This document shows, piece by piece, positions 43,080 to 54,262 of a stretch of 64,000 nt of DNA. This DNA is from Gordionus sp. m RMFG-2023 (taxonomy: Eukaryota > Nematomorpha > Gordioida > Chordodea > Parachordodidae): assembly GCF_954871325.1 (NCBI RefSeq), contig NC_088776.1, positions 29,932,508 through 29,996,507 on the forward strand. The letters run 5' to 3'. Both the position numbers and the translations under genes were made by a program. A model generated the notes under the pieces. It ran no database searches. It had not been told where the DNA came from and saw nothing but the letters and a program-made list of their open reading frames with translations. Each line of letters begins with the position of its first letter. Within the stretch, counting starts at the first letter, position 1.

Positions 43080-44037
43080 AAATAGAGAGAATTTGTTAAA
43101 TATAATTATTTCTGGGACTTCTAGTGGTACAGGAAAAGCCTGCAGGACAAGATGGAGCCTTCGACATCAAACTGTTAGAGCAATTTTTGGATCTAGAAGA
43201 GCCTATTTTGTATGCCCTTGAAGAAATATCAGATTCACCTGAAGCAGATTTAATGGCTGCCCCTTTTCTTCATTAGGATGTATTAATAACAACAGTTTTA
43301 TGCAATATTTTTCAAAAAAATAGATTTTGCTGAAGTTATGAGAATCGCGAATATTATTATATTACAACTTAGAAAAGCAAGAGATATTATCGACCAGGAA
43401 TATCATAAGATCCGATTTGTGGCCATTCTCCTTAATAAGATTTATTTTAAGGAGTTATAGAAAGAGTTCCATCTTGTTATAAGTAATTTAATCAGATATT
43501 CCATTTTTTCCTTAAAAATGGCTGCTCAATTTGGAGGATGCCAATGTTTATTCGACAATTGAGGTTTAAAATATTTGAGTTGAGATAATTTACACTTATA
43601 AAGTGTAAACTTTGTACCCTTAGTGTTGTTTATTGATGTAAAAAATGTTACATATTAGAACTCATCCTCCTCTGAAGAAAATGTACAATTGTCATAATAT
43701 TCTTTATAAAATAAATTATAATATTAATTTCAATATTAATTAGATTAAACAATCTTGACTGAAAAATTAACAACGAAAATTTAAATAAAAATGAAGGAAT
43801 TTGGTGGTTGATGTAAATTAAAAACTCGGCTTAAATTATTTATAAAATTTAAAAAGTAATTTTATAATACAATAAAATGTTTTTTGCATATTTTTTAAGA
43901 AAAATTTTTTGAATCACCGTTACTCAAAAAAAAAGAAATGCGTTATCGTTACCTCTAGAAGAAGGTAACAAATGTTTCTTTTCTTCAAAAAAGGTAACGA
44001 CGTTACTTTAAAACACTTAGGGTTTTTAACAACACTA
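43080..44037 (-). mobile_element. Uninterrupted relative of the 10162-15062 hAT, reverse orientation
   Basis: The end at 44037 reads AACAACACTA, preceded by the GTAACGACGTTAC and GAAGAAGGTAACAAATG blocks that match the start of 10162 in reverse. The segment 43420-43690 matches 10985-11178 and 14073-14150 in reverse and crosses the 11187-14064 insertion point without a break (TCAGATATTCCATTTTTTCC). The left part (43110-43260) has an open plus-strand stretch LLEQFLDLEEPILYALEEIS that I could not place. The far end was not found. Confidence 0.72.
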
Positions 44038-44429
44038 ATCATTTTAAAAAATTAGGTTAATCTCAATGGAGATTGTATATATTTTTTGTCTAAATATAAG
44101 TATTTCTTAATAATATTTTTGTGTATTATTCGAAACATTTAAATTTTTTTAAATATAATTTATATATTATGGGTATTTTTTGTAATAAGTAACTTAAATT
44201 TATATATATTTTAAATGTACAAAAAATGGAAAATTTCTACCGTGCATATTTATTTTATAGTGATTCATTCTAGTATTGACATTTAACCGTTTTCGTCGAT
44301 TCCAAAATGGGCCATCATGTCAAATCGATTAAAAGAGGCGCATTTTTGACCTATCCATTTTTAAATTGTTAAAAAAAATTTGGATTCATTTAGATAGGTA
44401 AAAAAAAATTTTTTGCCTTTTATTTAGAC

Positions 44430-44760
44430 ATATTACGATGTGAAAATCTTGGCAACGCAACCCTATAATAATTTAAATCATTTAAGTTATGTAATAATAC
44501 CTGAATCACTCATTCATAATACAATTGCCGTTCTTTTATTACAAAAATATTTAGTCCGCTACTTAACAGAAATTTTATACACGCCAAAAGAAATTCTTCT
44601 ACTTTTAAGATGGAGCAGCCCCACAATATGCAAAAATTTATCAATCTGTGCCACCTTGAAGATGATTTCAGAATATGAGTGTCATTTCTAAATCACATGT
44701 CATAGCAAATCGACTTGTGGTAGAGTCGAAGGTACAGTAAACCGGCTAGCTTAAAAGGAC
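44430..44760 (+). pseudogene. Fragment of an unplaced transposase-like protein (DGAAPQY motif)
   Basis: In changing frames, 44610-44760 gives DGAAPQYAK, NFINLCHLEDDF, ECHF, then a segment equivalent to SHSKSTCG-x-VEGTVNRLA. I know a recurrent protein of aquatic and insect genomes with the pattern SDGA-x-QYKN ... NF-x-NL-x-H-x-x-DF ... AEWHFFATSHGK-x-x-CDG-x-GGTVKR. This is a broken copy of it. Its role is unclear to me; a DDE-like transposase is likely. Confidence 0.45.
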
Positions 44761-45699
44761 CTGATAATATCCTAAAGAGTTTTTTTTGCCTATTCTAAAG
44801 AAAATATTAAAGATATAAGATTTCTAATTTATTAATATATATTATTTTTATTAAAGAATATATTTATTCTATATTATAAAAGACGAATATGAAAAAAAAC
44901 AAATAAGAGAGATTGAATAAATTGTGTACAATACCAGGAACGCAAATATTTCTTATTTTTATCCAATTCTCGGGATAAAATTAAGGATAAATTTTATGAA
45001 TTTATCATTGAATAAGTTTGATTTTTTATCTATATTTCTAAATCATTAATAAAAATGATAATAATAAAATTATACGACAGATATTTATTATTGAAAATTT
45101 GATAAATTCTTAAGATGTCTAAGGGGCATTTGGCCCCAATATAACTGGTATACATTTAATAGAAATTTGAAATATTTTAGTATAAAGAAACCAAAATCCG
45201 TAGTTTCGCATAGCGCCATATAATTTAAGCAATATATTTATAAAAAGTGTCTAAATAAGAAATAGAAAAAATATTTCGAAAACCAGTTCCCCTTATTGCT
45301 TTAAAACAAGGGTAAAGCAATATATGAAAACTGGAAGTTAAAAACTCAAATTGATGCGAAAATTTTTTTCCTTTCGTTAGACCTTTAGAGATTTTTTTTA
45401 CCTATAATATGTGTTTTATTTATTTTTAATATAAATAGTTAAGATATAAGCATTCTTAAAATATTATAATTAGAAAGTCGCTATTTTGCGTACCTTTGAG
45501 GCCATATATCTAGGAACTAAATGTGCTAGCAAGCGAAAATAAACTGCTTTCTCATTTTTTAACCTATCTAAATAATTCCAGAAATTTATAACAATTTTAA
45601 AAGTGGTAGGCCGAATTATGATCGATTTGACATGGAATAGCCCAAACGGCGAAACCAAATTTATATATAAAAATATCTACAGTCTCAGTGTTATATAAT
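44761..45699. other. No recognised feature
   Basis: AT-rich. The minus ORF at 45658-45470 (start MVSPFGLFHVKSIIIRPTTF) has no recognisable family. Confidence 0.45.
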
Positions 45700-46019
45700 A
45701 TGCCAGTCAGAGTTGGGCAGTACCGCGAATAATAGTATCTAAGATAAAAGTACAATATCTTTTTTTATCTTGTACTCTGTATCTTTTTGACATTTTTGAT
45801 AAGATACTAATATCTGTATCTAAGATTCTTTATTCTGAAAAGAATCTTGAATCTTTTTCATTTTCTTGATAAATAGATTCTTTATAATATTCATATTTAA
45901 AATTTTATACAGTATATATCTTATTTTCATCGGGAATCTTGTATTAATATCTATGTTGACAACCAAAATTAGCTGGAAAATTTACATCTCATATAAAGAT
46001 AGATAAAAAAAATAACAAC

Positions 46020-46160
46020 ACCAAAACGAAATAAAGATTATATTTTATATATAAAAAATAAAAACCCCAAAACGAAATAAGTAAAAATTATATTTTATAT
46101 ATAAAAAAAATAACAACACCAAAACAAAATAAGTAAAGATTATATTTTATATATAAATGT
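46020..46160. repeat. Tandem repeat, ~55-bp unit, three copies
   Basis: The units are AACACCAAAACGAAATAA, then AGATTATATTTTATATATAA and AAAAA. They are very similar to each other and lie inside the 45708 hAT. Confidence 0.8.
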
Positions 46161-46754
46161 AACTCGATAGAATATCATTACCAATTTTATGTAATATTTT
46201 TTAATTTTAAGGATGATTAACACTCATAGTAGTGAAGAAGAAGGTAGTGAAATTTAAATTATAGAAATAAGTTACCCTGAATCAAATCCCAATCTTAAAA
46301 TTTTAGAAGGAAATTTTTTTTAAATAAAAGTTTAAAAAAAACGTACATGCTGAACATAAAATCTGTATAAACAAAAAAATAAAGGGTTCAACACAAATTT
46401 TATATTAAAGTATATTATTTATATGTGGTTAAAAGAGATATAGGTTATCTTAAAATTTCAATTTTAGAATATTGACCTTTATCAAAAGCTGCCTAAGATG
46501 GTATGGGCAAAAGATTTTAAGAAAATATATTACTATATGATTATAATGAGGCTTTTTTGGCAACAATATCACATCCATATTTTAAGAACTTATGGATTAA
46601 GTCGAATGATAAAAAAAATACTTCAAAATATATTATTAAAAGAAACCCTAAATTTTTTTTTCTTTTTAGCTTTAACCATTTTTGGTGGTAAACTCCTTCA
46701 ATATCTCTCTCCAATTTATTACTCATGCTATCTTATCTAAATATCTCTGATATC

Positions 46755-46910
46755 CCGGAGTATTCTTATAGATTTTATTTGGATCTCTTACCGGAGTATC
46801 GCTATCGAGGCCATCGTATCTTGATCTCACACCGAAGTATCAAATCGATTCCATTTAAGCTTGATCCCACCGGAGTATCAATCTAGATGAATCTCCCACC
46901 GGAGTATCGT
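46755..46910. repeat. Five-unit array of CCGGAGTATC with 29-41 bp spacing
   Basis: Copies of (A)CCGGAGTAT(C) start at 46755, 46791, 46832 (one base changed), 46870 and 46899. Most are preceded by GATCTC(T/C) or GATCCC and CAC/TAC. The surrounding 46740-47220 is clearly richer in G and C than the rest of the hAT and has no ORF that I recognise. It may be a captured or later inserted sequence. Confidence 0.6.
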
Positions 46911-47339
46911 TATCAAGTCCATTGTAGATTGGTAGACATTGTGCTTAGGTCAACATTATCCTAGAGCTGGCCAAGAGATCGCTATCATCCTTGAATGGCC
47001 CACAAGTTTAGCTGGCCATCTTTGGTTTGTTGGACAAGTATCCTAGCACCTGGCTGTCAAAGCCTGTTAGTGACCAGGGTGGCATTTCTCAGCTCTGAAA
47101 TTCATCTTATCATATGTCTTTACACATCAGTCATCGAAGAAAAACATAAAAATCACGGTGATAAAAGAAGCCCTAAATATAATACCAGAAAATATAATCA
47201 AGCTCAGCACCAATGGATTTAACAACTAATAAGGAAATGATTATTTTTCTTTTGGTGAAACAAAATGTGGTCGAAATACATTATAAATGCTTAATTATTA
47301 TCCTTCCATTGGAAATTTTTTAAAAATATAATACTGCAA

Positions 47340-47470
47340 TACCTTCATCAGCTCCAATTGAAAAATTATTTAGTTTGGCACAATGTTAAATACCCCGAAA
47401 CGGAAAGGTCTAATGATAAATTATTTGAAAAATTTGATTATCTTATAAAATAATGAATCTATTTTAAATA
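47340..47470 (+). pseudogene. hAT transposase C-terminal fragment
   Basis: IPSSAPIEKLFSLAQC is followed by a stop, with IPRNGKV continuing in frame. The SSAP-x-E-x-LFS signature is clear, with Lys in place of the usual Arg. The downstream part has several stops. Confidence 0.7.
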
Positions 47471-47884
47471 CTCTTTTGCAAATCAATATTTCAACTCCCA
47501 TTAAAAATATTAGTCTCCTTTCCCTATCTATGCCAAGAATGGGCTAATACTAGTATTAAAATGTCTGATTATTATAATTAACTCATCATTAAATATTTTA
47601 TTAATTATTGTAAATAATTCTTAATATATGCGTATGTTATGTTCTTCACAAATAAATAACAAAAACTGTATTTTATAAATTATTCTAATTAAATTGGTAG
47701 TAATAATTTTAAAGTATCTTGTATTTAAGATACTCTAATTTAGCAAGTGATACAAGTATCATTTATCGTATATTTTTTTATATTTAAACAAAGATATTAA
47801 TTTCTGTATTTAAGATTCATTTTTTTATAAAGAATCTATATCTCGATTCTTTTTCAGGAGGACCTGCCCAACTCTTATGCCAGT

Positions 47885-48420
47885 TATATATATAATAAAT
47901 TATAAGAGCATTTTTGAGCATAAAATTATATTTAGAATTTATATTTGATAAATTTACATATTATTTAAGTAAATTTTTAGTTATTGGTCCAAAAAAAATT
48001 ACGAAATTTTAGGTGTTCATTAATAACTACAAGATAAATTTTTTAATCCTTGAAAATTCATCCTTATCTTCCCATTCATTAGTTTTTTTTCTCACCAAAG
48101 ATATTTTTTCTAACTTAATTCTTGCAGCTTTTTAAATTTTCTCCAGGCTATAATTCCCTTTTAATTAAAATTTAAACGTCGAAATTCCTTTGAAATAAAA
48201 TGTAAATATCTCATCGAATCTCTTTTACTTTCAAAGTGATCGTCACCTAATTTTCTTTTGATTGGAACTAAGGAAAATCAAAAGGTCTAATAATAGGTCC
48301 CTGTTAAATCTTTTAATTTTCATACCTCTAATCATTCCGCTCCTCGCAAAAAAATATCAATAAGGACTGGAGGGAGGGGAAGGAGTCCTTATTTCTAAAG
48401 CATAAAACGCAATTCCATGA
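47885..48420. other. No feature seen
   Basis: AT-rich. A direct-repeat style of TTTTCTTTTGATTGG and TTAAATCTTTTAATTTTC words, but nothing identifiable. Confidence 0.5.
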
Positions 48421-48424
48421 GGTT

Positions 48425-48570
48425 GGCGCGTATGCAGGATATCACCATGGGGGAGATATGTATTTTTTTACAATTATTCTAGAAGTTATTTAAGTTTCAG
48501 AAATTTATTGGGACTAGTGGCTAAAAAAATAGAAAATTTATAATACGCTTTCAAAAATAATAATAAAATA
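48425..48570. mobile_element. Isolated left end of the CAGGCGCGTGCGCAG hAT family
   Basis: GGCGCGTATGCAGGATATCA, a short G run, and AAATTTATTGGGACTAGTGG correspond in order to 23911-24040 (GCGCGTGCGCAGG, G run, AAATTTATTAGGACTAATAA). The element stops before the Mutator-like element at 48682. Confidence 0.65.
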
Positions 48571-48681
48571 TTAAATGTATATTGTGCCGTATAAATTACT
48601 ATAAATATATATCGACAAATAATTTTGTAAAAAATATATACATTTTTTAAGCAAAATTATATTTAAAAAAATAGGTTCCAA

Positions 48682-50717
48682 GTCAATTCGGCGCGAAAAA
48701 TTCGGCGCGACGACAATTCAACGCGGCGACAATTCAGCGCAGTGTCAATTCGGCACGGTGACAATTCAGCGCGGCGTCAATTTGACGCGTATCTATTAAA
48801 GTTTAAATTTATTATATATTATTTAGTATAAAAAAAATAAGGATGATTAAACAGAAATAATTTTGAATGTTAGTCCTATTAATTATTTCTTCATATTTAT
48901 TTTTACAAGAATCTCAATTTTATTTACTAAATGTGTAATATCAAAAAAAATTAACAACCAATATTTATACCTATTTCTTTGGTTGACCAATTTACCACAT
49001 AAGGTATGTTGATTAGTAGCCATTAGCCAATGTTTAAGACGAGATTTTGAGCATAGAAGAAAGAAAGAAAAAGGTTTGGACCTCTATCTCCAATATCTAT
49101 AGAATAACATGTTCAGAATTGCCATTCCTTCAATATGACAGCAAGCATTTGCAATCGGAACTGCCAATAATTTTGATATTCGCCATAGCCCAAAACCTTA
49201 CATTGATGGCGGAAAGCTGTCACTTAATTTTTCACCAACTTTGGACCCTCCATCTCCTATATCATAAAACGATTGTACCCACAGTTTTTGAGCTATTACC
49301 GAATAAAACTCAAATTACATATATAAGGGTCTTGGATGAGATAAAAAGATTAAAAAATAATATAAATTCTATATCGGTAATAATCGATTTTGAGCAGGCG
49401 GAAATAAATGCCTTTCATTCATTTCCGTCAATGACTGTAATAGAGTGTTTTTTTCATATGACCCAAGCGATTTGGAGACATATACAGAGTGATGGCGAGT
49501 TATTAGCACATTATTTAGATAAAGATGCAGGATATGAGTGGTCTATAAAAATTAGACAAATGCTCTAGCTTGCATTTGTTCCCATGGATGATGTAGTTGA
49601 TGCTTTTTATATATTTACACAAACTACATTCTATCAAGATAATGAAAGGGTCTTATATAATCTTATAACATATTATGAAGCGAATTGGATTGGGAAAATT
49701 CTTCGTAATGGAGAAAGACAACCACCAAGCTTTCCAATTTTCCTATGTAATCAATATGCTGTTATATTGGAGGGAATCCCAAAAACAAATAATGCGGTTG
49801 AAGGTACCTTTAAAAAAAATTTGCTATCTTTTTAATCATTATTACACAATCATTTTTTATAATTTACTTTGCAATTTTTTACAATAAGTTGGCATAGAGC
49901 ATTCTCATCTCTGCCATCATCGTACCATCCCTCTAATTGGAAATTTTTAGATGCTCTACCGTTAGAACAATCGTTAACTGAAGCAAAAATTGAACAATAT
50001 ATTTCTGGTACGCAATCCCCGAGATCAAGAAAGAGGTATCGGGATACGGCTGAAAATATTATATTATTTGTGTCTGACTATGTAGATCGCCCGATTAATG
50101 ATTATTTATGAAGGATCGCATATAATTTTAATTTACAAATATAATGTTTTTTTAATAGCATGTTTTATATAGTATATTTATATTTCTATATTCATTTTAT
50201 AAATAAATAAAAAAAATTATGCGTTATTTCATTTTTAATTTATATAATATTAAATTAGCCTAAGCATAATATATTTTTATAAAATGTTTAATAGAATTTA
50301 AGGATTTTTAATAAATCTAAAAAATGAGACAGTCTTAATTTAATTTTTTTGGATCATGGCTGGGTCTATTTTTAAAAACGTTCGATTTAAATTCTAGTCA
50401 AAATAATATGTAAGATTCGAGATTGAAGTCCAAACCTTTCTTTTTCTTTCTTTCTTCTATGCCCATAATCTCGGCTTACATAACATTGGCTACTAATCAA
50501 CATACCTTATGTGGTAAATTGGTCAACCAAAGAAATAGGTATAAATATTGGAATTTTTTTTGATATTAAGCATTTAGTAAATAAAATTGAGATATTTGTA
50601 AAAATAAATAAGAAGAAATCATCCTTATTTTCTTATATTAAGTAATATATAATAAATTGCAACTGTAATAGATATGCGCCGAATTGTCGTGCGCCGAATT
50701 TTCCGCGCAGAATTGAC
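48682..50717 (+). mobile_element. Mutator-like element (MULE) with long inverted repeats
   Basis: The left repeat begins GTCAATTCGGCGCGAAAAAT and the right one ends ATTTTCCGCGCAGAATTGAC. The outermost ~110 bases on the left are an array of CAATTC(G/A)GCGCGG-type words, with a shorter version on the right. Inverted similarity continues for 300-400 bases (left 48790-49080, right 50430-50660, sharing ACCTTATGTGGTAAATTGGT and CAACCAAAGAAATAGGTATA). The transposase lies between them on the plus strand. The target duplication (expected 8-10 bp) is not clear. Confidence 0.87.
49047..50111 (+). pseudogene. MULE transposase
   Basis: The first block (49047-49568): FHQLWTLHLLYHKTIVPTVF, LLPNKTQITYIRVLDEIKRL, VIIDFEQAEINAFHSFP and ECFFHMTQAIWRHIQ. 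This is the MULE domain with the second catalytic Asp (DFE) and the C-x-FH-x3-Q motif. The usual DGTF motif before FHQLWTLH reads AESCH, so the first catalytic Asp seems lost. An in-frame TAG (49566) separates it from FVPMDDVVDAFYIF ... YYEANWIG ... TNNAVEG (49584-49803). WHRAFSSLPSSYHPSNWKFL (from ~49890) continues the family motif NNAVEGWHRAFSS across an ~85-base GT...AG stretch that looks like an intron, though the simplest splice shifts the frame. The end at 50111 is near the family's usual C-terminus. Confidence 0.85.
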
Positions 50718-50817
50718 GTGATACCAAAAAAATAAATGTTGGAAATATAAATGTACAAAAATATTCTTAATAATTATTTCATGCATATATACTTAAAAAG
50801 CATTCATGAAATAAAAT

Positions 50818-50935
50818 AGGGAGCATTGAAAAATGAGAAAAAAATATAATTATGAAGCATATATTATAAATAAAAAAGGGACTGAAAAATGGGAAAAAAT
50901 ATAATTATGAAACATATATATTATAAATAAATTTA
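50818..50935. repeat. Tandem duplication, ~58-bp unit
   Basis: Two units of GGGA(G)C(A)TTGAAAAATG, AAAAAATATAATTATGAA and CATATATTATAAATA. Confidence 0.8.
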
Positions 50936-51059
50936 TAATGATGTGAAATTCAATATCTCTTTGGGCTAAAATTTCAATGATTTCATCAGTGCTGATGTCA
51001 TCTATGTATATTAAGGAGGGCTAATCCATTCAATCTATTTCAGAAGTATTAGTTCTCAT

Positions 51060-51205
51060 TAGTGTTGCTAAAAGACTCGACTTAAGCCTATTTAAAAAAA
51101 GGCTAATATTTTATCCAGATAAATATTACGCAAGTATGAAGATTTATTTAGTCATCTATTAGTAAAATTTCAGTTTTTAAAAATCAGCTCAAACGAAGCC
51201 ATTTA
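51060..51205. mobile_element. Short copy of the ACGGCTC MITE family
   Basis: TAGTGTTGCTAAAAGACTCG at the left, ATTTTATCCAGATAAATATT inside, and CAGCTCAAACGAAGCCATTT at the right. It is shorter than the 210-bp copies because part of the centre is missing. Confidence 0.65.
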
Positions 51206-52430
51206 AAAGATATATAATTTTGATACGATAGGAAAATAGTCTAAAATGAGTTTGAAATTTTGCAAAGCATCCATAGCATTTTTGGAACATATTTATCAGT
51301 AGCGTCATTAGGGGGAGGAAGAAAAGCGCAAGGGCTAGAGCCCCTTGAAAAATTTTAACATCCCCCTGAACAAAAAAAAATTTTGATACCCTTGAACGAT
51401 TTTTTTTTGATTTCAATTATGTATTATATATAGATTTTATATTTTTTTAAAAAAAAATTAATTGATTAATATTATTTAAATTATTTACAATCCTAATTAA
51501 ATAAATATAATCATTTATTAATTGAAATTAAGATTAATCCAATTTAATTATGTGATATATGTTAGCGGAGTTTAAAATCACTAATCAACTATATTGCTCA
51601 TTTGTAAATTTAATTTACAATGCCTCCTTCTAAGAAAATTTTTAAGATCCAAGCCAGTATACGAAACTTCTTTGTTAAAACTCTAAGTATATTTAATTAA
51701 AACATTCATTTATTTTATATTTATTTGATAATGAAGATAGAAGAGATATTAATTTTGAGATGAATGTTTTAAATGTTAAAACTGGAAGCAAAGGAGTTGG
51801 AGTTTAACAAAGTATATTTAAAATACAGTTTTTCAATTTAAAACTATACTTTGGATAATAAATTTAAATTAATGTAGTTCTGAGAGATATAAATAATGGG
51901 AGAAAAAAGTCAGAGAAAGAAAATAGCTAAATTAATTTATATATAAGATATTTTATTTGTAAAACAATAGAAGCCATATATGAGGATGAATCTGGAGATA
52001 AAAACCTGACAGTAATCATTTTTTATATAAATAAAGATAAATGGAATCCGATGAAGATGTCATGGCAAGTATGATTTTTGGTAGCAACAATCCATATAAA
52101 GGTATATTGGATAATGAAGGGGGTAGTTCAACAAAGTATATAAAATACACTTTTAAACTAATCTAACTTAGATTTTTTGGGTTAATGAAGAAAGAAGATT
52201 AATTATGAATAATAGAAATGTAAATAATATAGGCAGAAAATGAAAGAATAGAATCTATAAATGAGGTTGAATCGGGAGATATGAACTCCGATAGTAATAA
52301 TTTTTTAATATAATTAAAGATAAAATTAGATGTATATAGGCATGGAATCTGATGACGATGCTATGGCAAGTCTGATTGTGGTAGCAAATCCATAAATTTC
52401 TAACATAATAAATCCTGATTGAGTTTACAT

Positions 52431-52822
52431 TAGAGGTTGGCTATTGGCGGACTTTAACCAAAATGCCAGCCAGCTCGTTGTTTTGAAAATCTTTTAACCT
52501 ACCCATCCGCTTATAATTTTTTTAAAAATTCACCCGCCAATTTATGCATAAATTTTGTCCCACCCGCCTGCCTAATGTTTAAAATTTATTTTAATGGCTG
52601 GTTTGACTTTATTTATTTGAATGTGTTTTTATTAAACATATATAATATGCAATATTATGAAATAAAACTATTATTTTTAATAAATTGAAGTCTGCTTTGC
52701 TCATTTCGCCAGAAAAATTTTTAAATTCCACCCGCCTACGCCCGCAAAAATTTAATCATCCTGACCACGCCCGCCTGAGGTATGGGCGGAAGGGCTAAAT
52801 ACTAACCCATTGCAGGTCTCTA
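52431..52822. mobile_element. GC-patterned hAT MITE (CCACCCGCC type)
   Basis: The ends TAGAGGTTGGCTATTGGCGG and CCATTGCAGGTCTCTA have flanks GTTTACAT (52423-52430) and CTTTACAA (52823-52830), a 6/8 duplication. The interior repeats CCACCCGCC, ACCCGCCTGCC and CGCCCGC between A/T runs. The layout is like the CCCGGCCCG family, with different GC words. Confidence 0.82.
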
Positions 52823-53399
52823 CTTTACAATATGAGTGTGGCAAATAACCAGACTATTATTGTGTAGATATGTAATTTAAGATTATTTTCCCTGCTGCTG
52901 AGAGCATTTGATAGCATAATTTAGATGTATCACTTTTGCAATATTTTACTTGCAAAATTTTTTTTATTTCACGCTCTTTTATATTATAAATTATAATATA
53001 TATTCTGCAATCGCAAATATTTAATACTGTAATAATAGATAAATATTTTCTATAAAAATTTGTATCTTTAGCTTACCAAATGTCTTATATTGTTTTACTT
53101 TCAATATTTATATGCTAGTATTAGTATGTAAGCATAATAAATGAGAAAATATGGAATTTTGAATACTAGTTCAGGGTTTGCAAATATCAATTTAAAAAGT
53201 ATAATATATTAAAAGAAAACCCGACTCTTTCCTCTACTTTAGGAGGTATGTGGGGAAAAAAGATAAGTTGAGCCCAGTGATTATAAAGGCTAGTGACGCA
53301 CCTAATTAACAACATTGCATTGATATAGTAATGCATCATGGGGCACTTTACTCACAATAAAAATCAGCGAAATATTAAATTTTTTCTCTATAAAGATTT

Positions 53400-53780
53400 G
53401 ATATAGATTAGGAAGGATTCTACTGTAATAATATTTGCAGATTATTATATCCTGCCTGATTAATGAAGAACCTTTCAGTCATTTGAGTTATAAAAGTATC
53501 CAAGAGTGGGATAAAGAGATTTATTTTATAGTATTCCTTGACTGATCTTATATTATATTGAAATGATGGGTTTGCCTTGCTGCCAGTCGAGGTAGATAAA
53601 TATTAAATTCATAGTTCAGTTTTTGACTCAATAATGACATATAATTTATGAAATTCGTCATCTATATTTCCTCTAATTTCCTTAAATTCCAAAATAATGC
53701 TTACAGCTATTTTCATAGTCTAAATCAAATAGATGTCAATTTTTAAAAATATTTTACTTTAGTGTTGCAGTGAAAAGTCT
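53400..53780 (-). pseudogene. hAT transposase remains (ZMYM/DUF4371 type)
   Basis: A diverged counterpart of 24880-25310. In reverse it keeps the LKEIR, DEFHKLYVIIESKTEL and LLDTFITQMTERFFINQ-like segments, in more than one frame. It is broken throughout. Confidence 0.5.
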
Positions 53781-54089
53781 CAAATGATTTGGTGGAAAAT
53801 TTTAGATTAATATAGTGTTAATGAAAATTTGAATTCGCTATTAACATATAATAAATTAGTTGTGTTTACTACTGCTGTGAATGTAAATAAATAAATGTAA
53901 AACGGAATATATGTGATAAGAGGTAGGAATGATATATAATATAAATTAATGATCAAAACAGTAATATTTTTAAAAAGTATTTTAGCCGACATCTGAAAAT
54001 TTTGGCTTTGTTAAGTCTCCTCTTGCCTCCCTCCTCCGTTGCGTACGCACCTGCTAAAAGGAAATGAAAGTTACTTCCTCATCCCTCTT

Positions 54090-54262
54090 AATTTTTTAGC
54101 ACTATTTTATTTATCATATTTTTTTATTAACTCAAAGCAGCTAGTTTTTTACAATATTTTCGTATATTATGTTTTATGATTTTTTAGCACTATTTTATTT
54201 ATCATATTTTTTTATTAACTCAAAGCAGCGTTTTTTACTATATTTTCGTATATTATGTTGTA
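54090..54262. repeat. Tandem duplication, ~84-bp unit
   Basis: ATTTTTTAGCACTATTTTAT ... AACTCAAAGCAGC ... ATATTTTCGTATATTATGTT occurs twice with minimal change. Confidence 0.88.

Larger units (their letters stand above)
45708..47876 (+). mobile_element. hAT element with CAGAGTTGGGCAG ends
   Basis: The left end CAGAGTTGGGCAGTACC and right end GACCTGCCCAACTCTT are inverted, with a perfect 8-bp duplication ATGCCAGT (45700-45707 and 47877-47884). Subterminal regions carry many TAAGATAC / GTATCTAAGAT words (45740-45870 and 47715-47850). The transposase is reduced to a C-terminal fragment (47340-47470). The middle holds a GC-richer insert with a short array (46740-47220). Confidence 0.9.
51215..54055 (-). 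mobile_element. Degraded relative of the 23910-25831 hAT, with insertions
   Basis: 51215-51290 resembles 24790-24870 (AAGCATCCATAGCATTTTTG), and 53380-53780 resembles 24900-25310 on the minus strand (GACTGATCTTATATTA, TGCCAGTCGAGG, CTCTAATTTCCTTAAATTCC). The right end CGTTGCGTACGCACCTG matches the CAGG(A/C)GCGT(A/G)CGCAG end. Between the two homologous parts is inserted DNA that starts CAGTAGCGTCATTAGGGGG (51293), another hAT-type end with a G run. Its right end was not found. Much of 51420-52400 is AT-rich with repeated GATGAAGATG-like words. Confidence 0.6.

Noticed and set aside
46755-46910. Regularly spaced CCGGAGTATC words resembling a CRISPR array
   Set aside because: The repeat is only ~10 bases and not constant, spacing varies from 29 to 41, there are no cas genes, and the context is a eukaryotic transposon.
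51293-53330. A complete hAT starting CAGTAGCGTCATTAGGGGG and ending near 53300 or 55146
   Set aside because: Neither candidate right end is a convincing inverse, and the flanks share no 8-bp duplication.
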